From the NCBI GenBank assembly GCA_019136335.1, contig JAGVUK010000265.1, positions 1 through 14,529 of the forward strand: a stretch of 14,529 nucleotides of DNA, given 5' to 3'. Positions 1 through 6,123 of this stretch are shown here, one piece after another. Made by a program: the position numbers and the translations under genes. Each line of letters begins with the position of its first letter. Within the stretch, counting starts at the first letter, position 1. The notes beneath the pieces are model-generated. The model searched no databases. It was not told the DNA's origin and was given only the letters and a program-made list of their open reading frames with translations. Source of the DNA: Methanomicrobiales archaeon (lineage in GTDB: Archaea > Halobacteriota > Methanomicrobia > Methanomicrobiales > Methanoculleaceae).

Positions 1-288
1 GGTCCGGATGTCGGCGGGGACGAGGCCCCGCTCGTCAAAGACCCGGCGGTAGTAGGGGACGTTCTCGTAGGCGTGGTCGAGCAGGCGCGAGAGCACCTCT
101 GCCTGGTAGGCCGCGAGTTCCTCCCGGCTCCACCCCCGGGACTGCCGGAGAAGGGTGTAGGTCTTTTTGTAGGTGGTGTAGAACGGGAGGATGCCGAGGG
201 CTCTCGTCGTGAACGAGTCCCGGTCGGAGACCTTCCCGGCGGGGTACACCACGCCCTTCTCTGCCCTTCTCACGTACTCTTCAGCCAT
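1..288 (-). CDS. CapK/PaaK-like adenylate-forming enzyme, N-terminal 96 residues (partial)
   Basis: The reading frame is open from the ATG at 288 to the window edge, so only the first 96 residues are visible. Residues 67-82 (SRLLDHAYENVPYYRR) followed by FDERGL and PADIRT match the conserved N-terminal helix of phenylacetate-CoA ligase / CapK / coenzyme F390 synthetase-like proteins. Members activate a carboxylate with ATP, and CapK-type members sit in polysaccharide loci. The AMP-binding core lies outside the window, so the substrate cannot be read. An in-frame ATG also exists at 294. The start at 288 is preferred because a TGTGAT element (matching the archaeal GGTGAT anti-16S signal) lies about 6 nt upstream. 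The gene is divergent from the radical SAM gene and has the same orientation as the polysaccharide operon to the right. The frame upstream is closed by a TGA at 307-309. The family call is fairly sure; the exact role is unknown. Confidence 0.8.
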   Translation of the reverse strand, partial: MAEEYVRRAEKGVVYPAGKVSDRDSFTTRALGILPFYTTYKKTYTLLRQSRGWSREELAAYQAEVLSRLLDHAYENVPYYRRVFDERGLVPADIRT

Positions 289-295
289 ATGCATA

Positions 296-323
296 TCACA
301 GCGGTATCATCGTGCCGCTCCTC
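296..323 (-). other. Candidate 4-codon leader ORF (MIPL) with a strong ribosome site
   Basis: On the minus strand a GAGGAG ribosome site (318-323) sits 7 nt before an ATG (308-310). That ATG opens a four-codon frame, Met-Ile-Pro-Leu, ending in TGA at 296-298. The stop lies 1 nt before the ATG at 292-294 and 7 nt before the chosen CapK-like start at 288. It is the best ribosome site in the region, yet it is out of frame with the CapK-like gene. It could provide translational coupling, or it could be chance. Only the sequence supports it. Confidence 0.3.
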
Positions 324-359
324 AAAGCCCTTCAGCCTTCTCGTGCCGTGTCCCTGTGA

Positions 360-481
360 GGTGCATCACACACCTTCTCAGAATCCCAGCCTCTCGCCGG
401 GACACCTCTCACCGGCGATGCACCCTTCCGGCCTGACTCCGGGCGGCAGTCCCCCGGAAGGCAACGTTACCCGGTGCATCG
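360..481 (-). promoter_or_regulatory. Structured leader with three copies of an 8-base arm (possible switch)
   Basis: GGTGCATC occurs at 360-367 and 473-480, and its exact complement GATGCACC lies midway at 417-424. The middle arm can pair with either outer arm. The 416-424/473-481 stem is 9 bp and encloses a further perfect pair, CCTTCCGG (424-431) with CCGGAAGG (454-461). The alternative 417-424/360-367 stem encloses CGCCGG (395-400) with CCGGCG (412-417). A TATA box at 505-514 would start a minus-strand RNA at about 480-485, placing the first arm at the 5' end. The layout resembles a riboswitch or attenuator upstream of the CapK-like gene. No known riboswitch class is recognised. Confidence 0.45.
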
Positions 482-504
482 GAGTAGTATACCCCCGGGC
501 AACG

Positions 505-514
505 TATATAAAAA
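505..514 (-). promoter_or_regulatory. TATA box, probably for the CapK-like gene
   Basis: The minus strand reads TTTTTATATA here, a near-ideal archaeal TATA element in an otherwise GC-rich stretch. Initiation about 24 nt downstream would fall near 480-485, giving a leader of roughly 190 nt. The motif is nearly symmetrical and could also serve a plus-strand transcript starting near 535, so the direction is inferred from the flanking gene. Confidence 0.5.
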
Positions 515-569
515 TTGGCATGCTGTCACGGGCTCCCCCGAGGATCGGAGCTTTATAACCACTCAAATG

Positions 570-585
570 GCCCATCAGGATGGGC
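570..585. other. Small perfect hairpin in the divergent spacer
   Basis: GCCCAT (570-575) and ATGGGC (580-585) form a perfect 6-bp stem with the loop CAGG. A possible plus-strand TATA element (CTTTATAA, about 551-558) lies just upstream. No gene or known RNA is recognised in 515-690. The hairpin may be the end or body of a small transcript, or it may be chance. Confidence 0.25.
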
Positions 586-697
586 AGAGTGCGGTCCGGA
601 TCCCGCCCTTCCCGGTAGGCGGCCCGCTTCCCGCGATTTCCTGTCTTGGAATACCGTTTGGCAAACACACCCCGGTGATGGGATTGTTGAGACAAAC

Positions 698-705
698 TAT
701 AAATA
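698..705 (+). promoter_or_regulatory. TATA box for the radical SAM gene
   Basis: TATAAATA stands out in GC-rich surroundings. The expected start site is about 22-27 nt downstream (roughly 725-732), which gives a 5' untranslated region of about 45-50 nt before the ATG at 775. Confidence 0.6.
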
Positions 706-774
706 TGCAAAGGCCTATGAGGGGTATGTCTTGGTAAGATAAGGCGACAGTCATCCGGACCGTGCACCTCCGAT

Positions 775-1998
775 ATGATGGTGCCTGCCCGGGTACAAGG
801 GGGGATAATTATTCTGGAGAAGGCCGTACCTGATAGCAGTAGCAGCGCGGAGATCTTCACCGGTCTCCAGACCGAGAATGACGTCCTTGACGAGATACGG
901 GCATTGGCCGGTGGTCTGCGCAGGCAGAACGGGTCCGTCCCGGGTGATCTCGATTTCACCGTTCCCATCGGCTGGGAGGAGCGGATCGGGCATCTTGACG
1001 ATCGGCCCATCAGGCGATTGATCGTCTTCCTCCGCTCCACGGGTTGCGAGTGGGTTGAGAAGACCGGGGGATGCACCATGTGCGGATTTTATTGTGCGAC
1101 GTCCCGGGGCAGGGCGGTCTCGGCGGAGGAGTACGTCGCACAGTTCGAGTACGTGATGGACGCCGTCGATCTCGGGGACTACCCGGTCGTCTCGATCTAC
1201 AACGACGGAAATATCTTTAACGAGCGCGAGATGCCGGCTGCCGCTATCGAAAAGATCTGCTCATACATCGACGGCTACAAAAACATAAAGAAGGTGGTCG
1301 TCGAGTCGAGGATCGATTATTCGCCCGACGAGCACGTGCAGAAGATGAAGAAGGCCTTAGGCGGGCGGCAGCTCGAGGTGGCGTTCGGGTTTGAGTCCGC
1401 AGATCCGCAGGTGATGAACCTCTGCATCAACAAGGGGTTCTCGGCCCATAACTTCGATCTCTTCCATTCGAGGATGCGGGGTATGGGTGTTCTGACAAAG
1501 CCGCTCCTTCTCGTCAAACCCCCGTTCCTCACCGATGCGGAGGCGGTAGATGATGTCCTCAGGACCGTGGCCTACTGTGTCTCCCGTGGGATCGAGTATG
1601 TTGACCTCGAGGTGACGACGGTCGAGAAGAACACCGTCGTGCACGAACTCTGGAAGAATAACCTCTACCGGCCGCCGTGGCTCTGGAGCCTCGTCGACCT
1701 CCTGCAGGAGTGCCGGGAGCGGTTCGGGGACCGCGCCCATGTCTATGTCAGCCCCTGGACCTACTCGGTCGAGTCTCTCGACTGGGCCCGGAACTGCGGG
1801 AAGTGCGATGCCGAGCTCGGCAAAGCGATCGAGCGCTACAACTGCCATTTCGATACGGCGGAGTTCGAAGGGCTGGACTGCTCGTGCCGGGATGACGGGT
1901 GGCGGGAGGCCGTCGAGAGACAGGACCCCCGGACGATCCCGGAGAGGATCCGCGAGCAGCTCGCGTACGTGCGGAACGCCCGGCTCTCGTCGGTGTAG
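775..1998 (+). CDS. Radical SAM protein, COG1244 type; probable archaeosine-biosynthesis RaSEA
   Basis: This 407-residue protein has an iron-sulfur region from Cys91 through CTMCGFYC at 100-107. The cysteines are Cys91, Cys100, Cys103 and Cys107, which gives the wide C-x8-C-x2-C spacing of the COG1244 family rather than plain CxxxCxxC. It continues with NDGN, VESR (about 178-181) and a (beta/alpha) core typical of radical SAM enzymes. The C-terminal third carries further cysteines (NCGKC and LDCSC). RaSEA works with ArcS to convert lysine-modified preQ0 at tRNA position 15 into archaeosine. Homology of the core supports the family strongly and RaSEA specifically with moderate confidence; a paralogue with another substrate is possible. 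The start is uncertain: ATGs at 775 and 778 lack a ribosome site, while GGGGGG at 799-804 precedes no canonical start codon. The gene stands alone. Confidence 0.85.
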   Translation: MMVPARVQGGIIILEKAVPDSSSSAEIFTGLQTENDVLDEIRALAGGLRRQNGSVPGDLDFTVPIGWEERIGHLDDRPIRRLIVFLRSTGCEWVEKTGGCTMCGFYCATSRGRAVSAEEYVAQFEYVMDAVDLGDYPVVSIYNDGNIFNEREMPAAAIEKICSYIDGYKNIKKVVVESRIDYSPDEHVQKMKKALGGRQLEVAFGFESADPQVMNLCINKGFSAHNFDLFHSRMRGMGVLTKPLLLVKPPFLTDAEAVDDVLRTVAYCVSRGIEYVDLEVTTVEKNTVVHELWKNNLYRPPWLWSLVDLLQECRERFGDRAHVYVSPWTYSVESLDWARNCGKCDAELGKAIERYNCHFDTAEFEGLDCSCRDDGWREAVERQDPRTIPERIREQLAYVRNARLSSV

Positions 1999-2068
1999 GG
2001 GGTCCCTGCACCGGACGGGAAGGGGCAGCATCGATCGCCGCAGCTCCCGGCCATACCTCCATTGTGAA

Positions 2069-2085
2069 CCCGGTGAAGAACCGGG
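2069..2085 (+). other. Hairpin downstream of the radical SAM gene
   Basis: CCCGGT (2069-2074) and ACCGGG (2080-2085) are exact inverted repeats around a 5-nt loop, 71 nt after the radical SAM stop codon. The hairpin may stabilise the 3' end of the mRNA ahead of the T-rich termination site. Confidence 0.35.
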
Positions 2086-2117
2086 CGGGGACGGGGCCCG
2101 GACATCCCCCGGGAGGC

Positions 2118-2124
2118 TTCTTTT
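2118..2124 (+). terminator. T-rich probable terminator of the radical SAM gene
   Basis: TTCTTTT is the first T-rich tract after the radical SAM stop codon. Archaeal transcription commonly ends at oligo-T tracts in the non-template strand. The same bases with the following AAA could also be a weak TATA element, but no plus-strand gene follows. Confidence 0.4.
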
Positions 2125-2147
2125 AAACCGTGTCCGGGTGGTGATAG

Positions 2148-2220
2148 AGCCTCGTGCGTTGGCGCGAGGGCCGCAAAGGGGAGTTGCAGGTAATTATACC
2201 GAACTTCGCGAACTTCCGCG
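2148..2220. repeat. Imperfect intergenic repeat, copy 1
   Basis: This copy starts AGCCTCGTGCGTTGG, continues with CGCGAGGGCCGCAAAGGGGAG, and ends with two tandem CGAACTTC-type units finishing in CCGCG. A second copy lies at 2256-2321. The content (CGCG, GCAAAGG, GAACTTCGCG) resembles the short non-coding repeats with CGCAAAGG motifs seen scattered in many prokaryotic genomes. No open frame of interest is present. Confidence 0.6.
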
Positions 2221-2221
2221 G

Positions 2222-2269
2222 CAACGCGAGAGTCAGCAATAGAGGGTAATAATACAGCCTCTCGCGTTG
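2222..2269. repeat. 11-bp perfect inverted repeat linking the two repeat copies
   Basis: CAACGCGAGAG (2222-2232) and CTCTCGCGTTG (2259-2269) are exact complements around a 26-nt AT-richer loop containing GGTAATAATAC. The right arm lies inside repeat copy 2. The unit could fold into a hairpin in DNA or RNA. Confidence 0.6.
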
Positions 2270-2321
2270 AGCGCGAAGCCGCTAAAGGGAGTTCCCTGCA
2301 GCCATCCGTCGAACTTCCGCG
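2256..2321. repeat. Imperfect intergenic repeat, copy 2
   Basis: It matches copy 1 in AGCCTC, GCGTTG, GCGCGA, GCCGC, AAAGGGGAG/AAAGGGAG and the terminal CGAACTTCCGCG. It differs by small indels and carries only one GAACTTC unit instead of two. Nothing suggests that it codes for protein. Confidence 0.6.
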
Positions 2322-2447
2322 CTCTTCCCCAGTGCATCGATTCTCAATTGCCGGCACTCTCACTGGAGGAGATCATCGATCGTGTTTCGCACCGCCCAGG
2401 GGTTTGCATCCCGGGCACGGTTTTTCCCGGGTATCTCCATGCACCTT

Positions 2448-2470
2448 CCCCGCCCCGGAGGGGGGCGGGG
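2448..2470. repeat. GC-rich hairpin, family copy A
   Basis: CCCCGCCCC (2448-2456) pairs exactly with GGGGCGGGG (2462-2470) around the loop GGAGG. It closely resembles copy B at 2685-2706 and copy C at 7369-7390. Confidence 0.7.
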
Positions 2471-2504
2471 GCTTTGAGGAGGAACGTACAGGTACCCACC
2501 TGCG

Positions 2505-2524
2505 GGGAGGGGGAACCCCCTCCC
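2505..2524. repeat. GC-rich hairpin of a second type
   Basis: GGGAGGGGG (2505-2513) and CCCCCTCCC (2516-2524) are exact complements with AA at the centre. Another CCCCTCCCCCC run follows at 2530-2539. It differs from the CCCCGCCCC family and may be part of the same degenerate element. Confidence 0.6.
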
Positions 2525-2684
2525 TGGTCCCCTCCCCCCATGGCGATAGCCACCACGGTCCATTCCCTGGGGAGATCCCGGGATCGAACCGGCAGTAGCA
2601 GGTTCTTCTCTGCCCGCCCCTCCGGGAACCCGCCGCCAGCACCATCCCCTGGCGCGGCTTCCCACTGGATGTCGCCACGCACTG

Positions 2685-2706
2685 CCCCCGCCCCTCGGGG
2701 CGGGGG
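2685..2706. repeat. GC-rich hairpin, family copy B
   Basis: CCCCCGCCCC (2685-2694) pairs exactly with GGGGCGGGGG (2697-2706) with TC between. It has the same CCCCGCC/GGCGGGG core as copies A and C. Confidence 0.7.
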
Positions 2707-2768
2707 AGGAGGCCGAAGGCCGGGCGGGGTGGGGGTTGCCGGAGAGGAGCTTTCGGGTACCATTTTGC

Positions 2769-2785
2769 CCGGGGCCGGCCCCCGG
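2769..2785 (-). terminator. Hairpin just after the operon's last stop codon
   Basis: On the minus strand CCGGGG and CCCCGG pair around GCCGG, starting 6 nt after the stop codon of the two-domain oxidoreductase gene. No oligo-T tract follows, so it may protect the 3' end of the mRNA rather than terminate transcription. Confidence 0.4.
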
Positions 2786-2791
2786 AGCGGA

Positions 2792-4939
2792 TCACAACCC
2801 GACCGTGCCGATATCGATCTCCTGTGGCCTCCCGGTATCGATCGACTCCCACGCTTGAAACGTCGCAAGCGTCGTCGCGACGCTGCCGGCGAAGTCCGCC
2901 TCCTCTCCCTTCACGAACGCCAGGAGCTCCTCGGCAAACCCCTTCTCCTGGGCGAGCCACCGCCTCTCCCTCGATACCTTCCCGCCCCGCCGGAGTTCGA
3001 GGTCGCGGAAGTCGGTGATCCTCCCGACGGCGTTGTCGCAGAAGACCTCGACGGTCTCCTTTGAGTAGGAGCGGTCGCCGAGCGTCGTGTAGGTGACGGT
3101 GCCGAGCGACCCGTCGTCGAACGCCAGCGTCGCCTGGAAGTTGTCGTACTTCCGGAGGTTCCCGGTCGGCTCGATCGCCCGGGCGTAGACCTGGACTGGT
3201 CGTGCCCCGGTCATGTACTGCATGAAATCAATGAAGTGGCAGCATTCCGATATCAGCATCCCGCCGCCCTGCTCGTCGTCGTGGACCCAGTGTCCGGGCG
3301 GGATCTGCCCGGCGTTGACCCGGTAGTGCAGGACCATCGGCGTCGCCCGATTGCCGAAGAACTCCTTCATCCTCCGCGCAAGCGGGGAGAAGCGCCGGTT
3401 GAACCCGACCATCAGCCGCTTTCCGGACTCGTTGTATGCCCGGACCACCCCCCGGAGCCCGTCGATCTCCGTTGCAAGGGGTTTCTCCACGAAGACGTCT
3501 TTGCCGGCACGCAACGCGTCGATTGCCATGGGGGCGTGCAGGTCGTTTCGGGTCGCGATCAGCACCGCATCGATCCCGGGGTCGTCGAGGATCGTGCGGT
3601 AATCGGTGGTGCAGTAGGCAAAGCCGTACTTCTTCGCGACCGAGTGCGCCGAGAGCCCCGTCGCGGTCGCGACTCCGCCGAGGTTCACCGGGAGCCCCGG
3701 GAGGTTCGGGTAGAGGGCGCTCTGGGCGTGGACCCCTGCGCCGATACACCCGATCGTCCGCGCCCCGGCCGGCGCCTCCCGCCTCCGGGCCTCCGGCTCC
3801 GCGAGGCGGGTGACCGTGCCGGCGGCGCCCGCGCCGTTCGGGCTGTACTGCAGGAGGACGCCGATATACCGCTCTTTTCCGGTACTGATGAGATTGTAGG
3901 CCTCCGGTGCGCTATCGAGCGGGAAGGTGTGGGTGATCAGGTGGTCGAGGTCGATCTTCTTCTGCTGCACGAGATCGAGAAACGCCTCCATGTTCCTCCG
4001 CTCCGTCCACCGGACGTAGATCGGGTAGTCGATCCCCCGCTCCTCGTAGTTCCGGTCGTAGCGCCCGGGGCCGTAAGACCGGGAGACGACGACCTCCGCC
4101 TCCTTCTCGTAGAAGACGTCGCGGGGCACGTTCATCCCTACGTTCCCGACGACCACGACCCTGCCCTTATCCCTGACCAGGCGGCCCGCGGTCTCGACGG
4201 GGGCGCTTGATGGGGTGGCCGCGGTGATGACGACCGCGTCCGCTCCGAACGGCGAGAAGACCTTCATCCTCTCCGTGAGGCCGTCGTAGTTCGAGACGGC
4301 ATCGGCACCAAGTCGCGCCGCGAGCGCGAGTTTCTCCCGGTCGATATCGATCCCGATCACCCGGCACCCCGCGGCTTTGAGGATCTGGACGGTAAGGAGT
4401 CCGATAAGCCCGAGCCCGATTACCGCGACGTTTTCGCCCACCGTGACCCGGGCGTTCCGGATGCCGTGCATCGCGATCGACCCGACGGTCGTGAACGCCG
4501 CCTCCCTGAAACTGACGCCGTCCGGAACCCTGACGCAGAGGTTCTTTGGGACCGCAACGTACTCGGCGTGCACCGCATACCCGGCCCCGGCGCAGGCGAC
4601 GCGGTCGCCGACCTCGAAATCGTCGGTCCCGGTCCTGACCACGGTGCCGGCACAGCTGTAGCCGAGCGGTTCAGGCTTTGTGAGGCGGCTCATCGCCTGC
4701 CGGTATGCCGGGAGGGGGCCGTCCGTCCCGATCTTCTGGAGAACCTTCTTCACGTCGTCGGGGCGCGACCTCGCCTTGCCGACGAGCGACTGCCCTGCAA
4801 GGTTGATCAGCGAAGACTCCGTGCCGGCGCTGATGAGGGAGTAGGCGTTCTCAACAACGACTCCTTTCGTTACGGCGGGGACGGGAACGTCCTCCACCTC
4901 GATGGACCCTGATTGCAGGTCGAGTAATACCTGTCTCAT
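2792..4939 (-). CDS. Two-domain oxidoreductase (MDR domain fused to Gfo/Idh/MocA domain)
   Basis: This 715-residue fusion begins with a medium-chain dehydrogenase-like domain (about 1-365) with a nucleotide-binding GLGLIG at 175-180. A linker rich in Ala, Gly and Glu (about 367-392) leads to a Gfo/Idh/MocA domain with GCIGAG at 397-402, the EKP catalytic motif at 485-487, and GGGMLISECCHFID at 558-571. Such fusions occur in surface-polysaccharide loci and are presumed to oxidise or reduce a sugar nucleotide or sugar; the substrate is unknown. The usual catalytic-zinc positions of the MDR domain look empty (SLISAGTES and LGYSC instead of the Cys and GHE motifs), so that half is probably zinc-independent. 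The start at 4939 is chosen because GGGGGG lies 7 nt upstream and its ATG overlaps the upstream TGA (ATGA), implying translational coupling. A longer start at 4975 lacks this support. It is the last gene of the operon. Confidence 0.92.
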   Translation of the reverse strand: MRQVLLDLQSGSIEVEDVPVPAVTKGVVVENAYSLISAGTESSLINLAGQSLVGKARSRPDDVKKVLQKIGTDGPLPAYRQAMSRLTKPEPLGYSCAGTVVRTGTDDFEVGDRVACAGAGYAVHAEYVAVPKNLCVRVPDGVSFREAAFTTVGSIAMHGIRNARVTVGENVAVIGLGLIGLLTVQILKAAGCRVIGIDIDREKLALAARLGADAVSNYDGLTERMKVFSPFGADAVVITAATPSSAPVETAGRLVRDKGRVVVVGNVGMNVPRDVFYEKEAEVVVSRSYGPGRYDRNYEERGIDYPIYVRWTERRNMEAFLDLVQQKKIDLDHLITHTFPLDSAPEAYNLISTGKERYIGVLLQYSPNGAGAAGTVTRLAEPEARRREAPAGARTIGCIGAGVHAQSALYPNLPGLPVNLGGVATATGLSAHSVAKKYGFAYCTTDYRTILDDPGIDAVLIATRNDLHAPMAIDALRAGKDVFVEKPLATEIDGLRGVVRAYNESGKRLMVGFNRRFSPLARRMKEFFGNRATPMVLHYRVNAGQIPPGHWVHDDEQGGGMLISECCHFIDFMQYMTGARPVQVYARAIEPTGNLRKYDNFQATLAFDDGSLGTVTYTTLGDRSYSKETVEVFCDNAVGRITDFRDLELRRGGKVSRERRWLAQEKGFAEELLAFVKGEEADFAGSVATTLATFQAWESIDTGRPQEIDIGTVGL

Positions 4940-6123
4940 CTCTTTTCCCCCCATATCCCTGACTGGCTGAGGCAATCGAGCATCTCTGACGTCATGAAGA
5001 GATCGGGAAAGTTCCTCGATGGCTCCACGGTCGACGGCCTGATCCCGAGCACCCGGCAGAGGGCCTCAAACGTTCGCGTCTCCGCAGTCGAGCTATGGCG
5101 CCTGCGGGCGACCTCCCGGTACATGCCGTAGCCGAACCGGAACGCCCGGTGCCGGAGCGGGTATCCCCCAAGCGACGCGGTCTTTGCCGCCGCCGCGACC
5201 GAAAGAGGGAGATCGCTCCAGGAGCCCGGCTCCCACCGGGGCGCAAGACCACGGACGTTCGCATCGAGCCAGTTGAGGCAGAGGTCGGCGTGCTCCCGGT
5301 AGCGGCCATCCAGGCGGGATGCGTAGGCAAAGGAGGCCTGGGCAAACGCGTACGCCCCGCTGAGATAATAGGCGAAGGAGAGCCCGCTTCCCGACCAGTC
5401 GAACCTGCCGTCGGGGCGCTGGGCGGCCGCGAGCCACCGGGCCCCCTCCGCGATGCTCCGGTCGATCCGGTCGTCCCGGAGCACGTCGTTTATCTTTGCC
5501 AGGTAGTAGATCGTCACCCCCTGGTAGTGGATGCAGGGGAGGTCGAAGACGTAGGCGTAGGTCCCCTTATCGACGGCATAGGGGTAGACACCACCCCGCT
5601 GGTGGGAGACGACGTTCTCCGCCGCCCGGAGAGCAGCCGCACGGGCGTCCCGGTCATCATACCGCTCCGCGTACCGGGCGAGGAACGCCCCACAGGAAGC
5701 GTCGACGTTCAGGTGGTCGGCCGTATATCCCGCGGATTTCAGGAAGTAGCCTGGACGCCTCTCGGATGCGAGGACGAAGTCCCGGGCCTTCTCGACCGCC
5801 TCTTCGTGGCGATACCGGTCCGCCGCCTCGAGGAGCGCGTCGCCGATGATTGCGGTGATCAGGGCTGAGGGTTCGTTGTAGTTGACGTGGACCTCGTTCC
5901 ATGACCCGTCAGGGTTCTGGCAGGCCGTGACGTAGTTCAGGATCGGGCCCACCAGCGGGTCGCCGCCGGAACGGAGCATCGCCTTACAAACCTCAGCGTG
6001 CACGCGGTTCCGGACGACCGGAAAGACCGGGTCGCGGATGTACGCCGTCTCGCCGTCGACGACTAAAAGCTCCCGGACCCTCCCGCCAACCCGGGAGAGA
6101 AGCGACGTCAGGCGCCCGTCCAT
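4936..6123 (-). CDS. Unrecognised protein, probable alpha/alpha-toroid, in the polysaccharide operon
   Basis: No specific family was recognised for this 395-residue protein. It has no signal peptide or membrane segment. Helix-rich repeated blocks contain two QW-like motifs, QNPDGSW (69-75) and QRPDGRF (235-241). Aromatic stretches such as HYQGVTIYYLAKI (199-211) and FAYYLSGAYAFA (250-261) also occur. Such motifs mark alpha/alpha-barrel (toroid) proteins: terpene cyclases, glucuronyl epimerases, and the helical domain of heparinase-like lyases. No terpene-cyclase DXDD acid motif is visible, so a cyclase is unlikely. The start at 6123 has GAGAGG about 6 nt upstream and lies inside the end of the GT4 gene (16-nt overlap). 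Its TGA overlaps the next ATG. In comparable loci the two-domain oxidoreductase is often accompanied by a heparinase II/III-like protein, so this gene may fill a related polymer- or uronic-acid-modifying role. That is inference. Confidence 0.85.
   Translation of the reverse strand: MDGRLTSLLSRVGGRVRELLVVDGETAYIRDPVFPVVRNRVHAEVCKAMLRSGGDPLVGPILNYVTACQNPDGSWNEVHVNYNEPSALITAIIGDALLEAADRYRHEEAVEKARDFVLASERRPGYFLKSAGYTADHLNVDASCGAFLARYAERYDDRDARAAALRAAENVVSHQRGGVYPYAVDKGTYAYVFDLPCIHYQGVTIYYLAKINDVLRDDRIDRSIAEGARWLAAAQRPDGRFDWSGSGLSFAYYLSGAYAFAQASFAYASRLDGRYREHADLCLNWLDANVRGLAPRWEPGSWSDLPLSVAAAAKTASLGGYPLRHRAFRFGYGMYREVARRRHSSTAETRTFEALCRVLGIRPSTVEPSRNFPDLFMTSEMLDCLSQSGIWGEKR

Larger units (their letters stand above)
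2322..2768. other. Non-coding GC-rich spacer with clustered hairpins
   Basis: The open frames here lack recognisable domains, run on both strands at once, and consist largely of Pro, Gly and Arg from G/C runs. That is the signature of non-coding high-GC DNA. The stretch holds at least three strong hairpins (2448-2470, 2505-2524, 2685-2706), listed separately. No tRNA or known RNA family was recognised. Confidence 0.6.

Noticed and set aside
653..667. GTTTG-G-CAAAC palindrome as an operator upstream of the radical SAM gene
   Set aside because: It has short 5-bp arms, occurs once, and no regulator is nearby. It is too weak to list as an operator.
2148..2321. CRISPR array
   Set aside because: There are only two imperfect copies, no regular unique spacers, and no cas genes in the window.
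2571..2600. tRNA T-arm-like sequence on the minus strand (GGTTCGATCCCGG)
   Set aside because: The T stem has only four of five pairs, and no matching acceptor strand, D arm or anticodon arm could be found upstream. It lies in GC-rich spacer and is best seen as chance.
2769..2785. Classic hairpin-plus-T-tract terminator after the operon
   Set aside because: The hairpin is real but no T tract follows. It is kept only as a low-confidence 3'-end structure.
3236..4210. Long plus-strand open frame opposite the two-domain oxidoreductase
   Set aside because: It is antisense to a gene with clear domain motifs, has no recognisable domain, and reflects high-GC codon structure.
4936..6123. Terpene cyclase or heparinase II/III assignment for the toroid-like protein
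   Set aside because: There are QW-like motifs but no visible DXDD acid motif for a cyclase, and no C-terminal beta-sandwich or heparinase signature. The protein is left unassigned.
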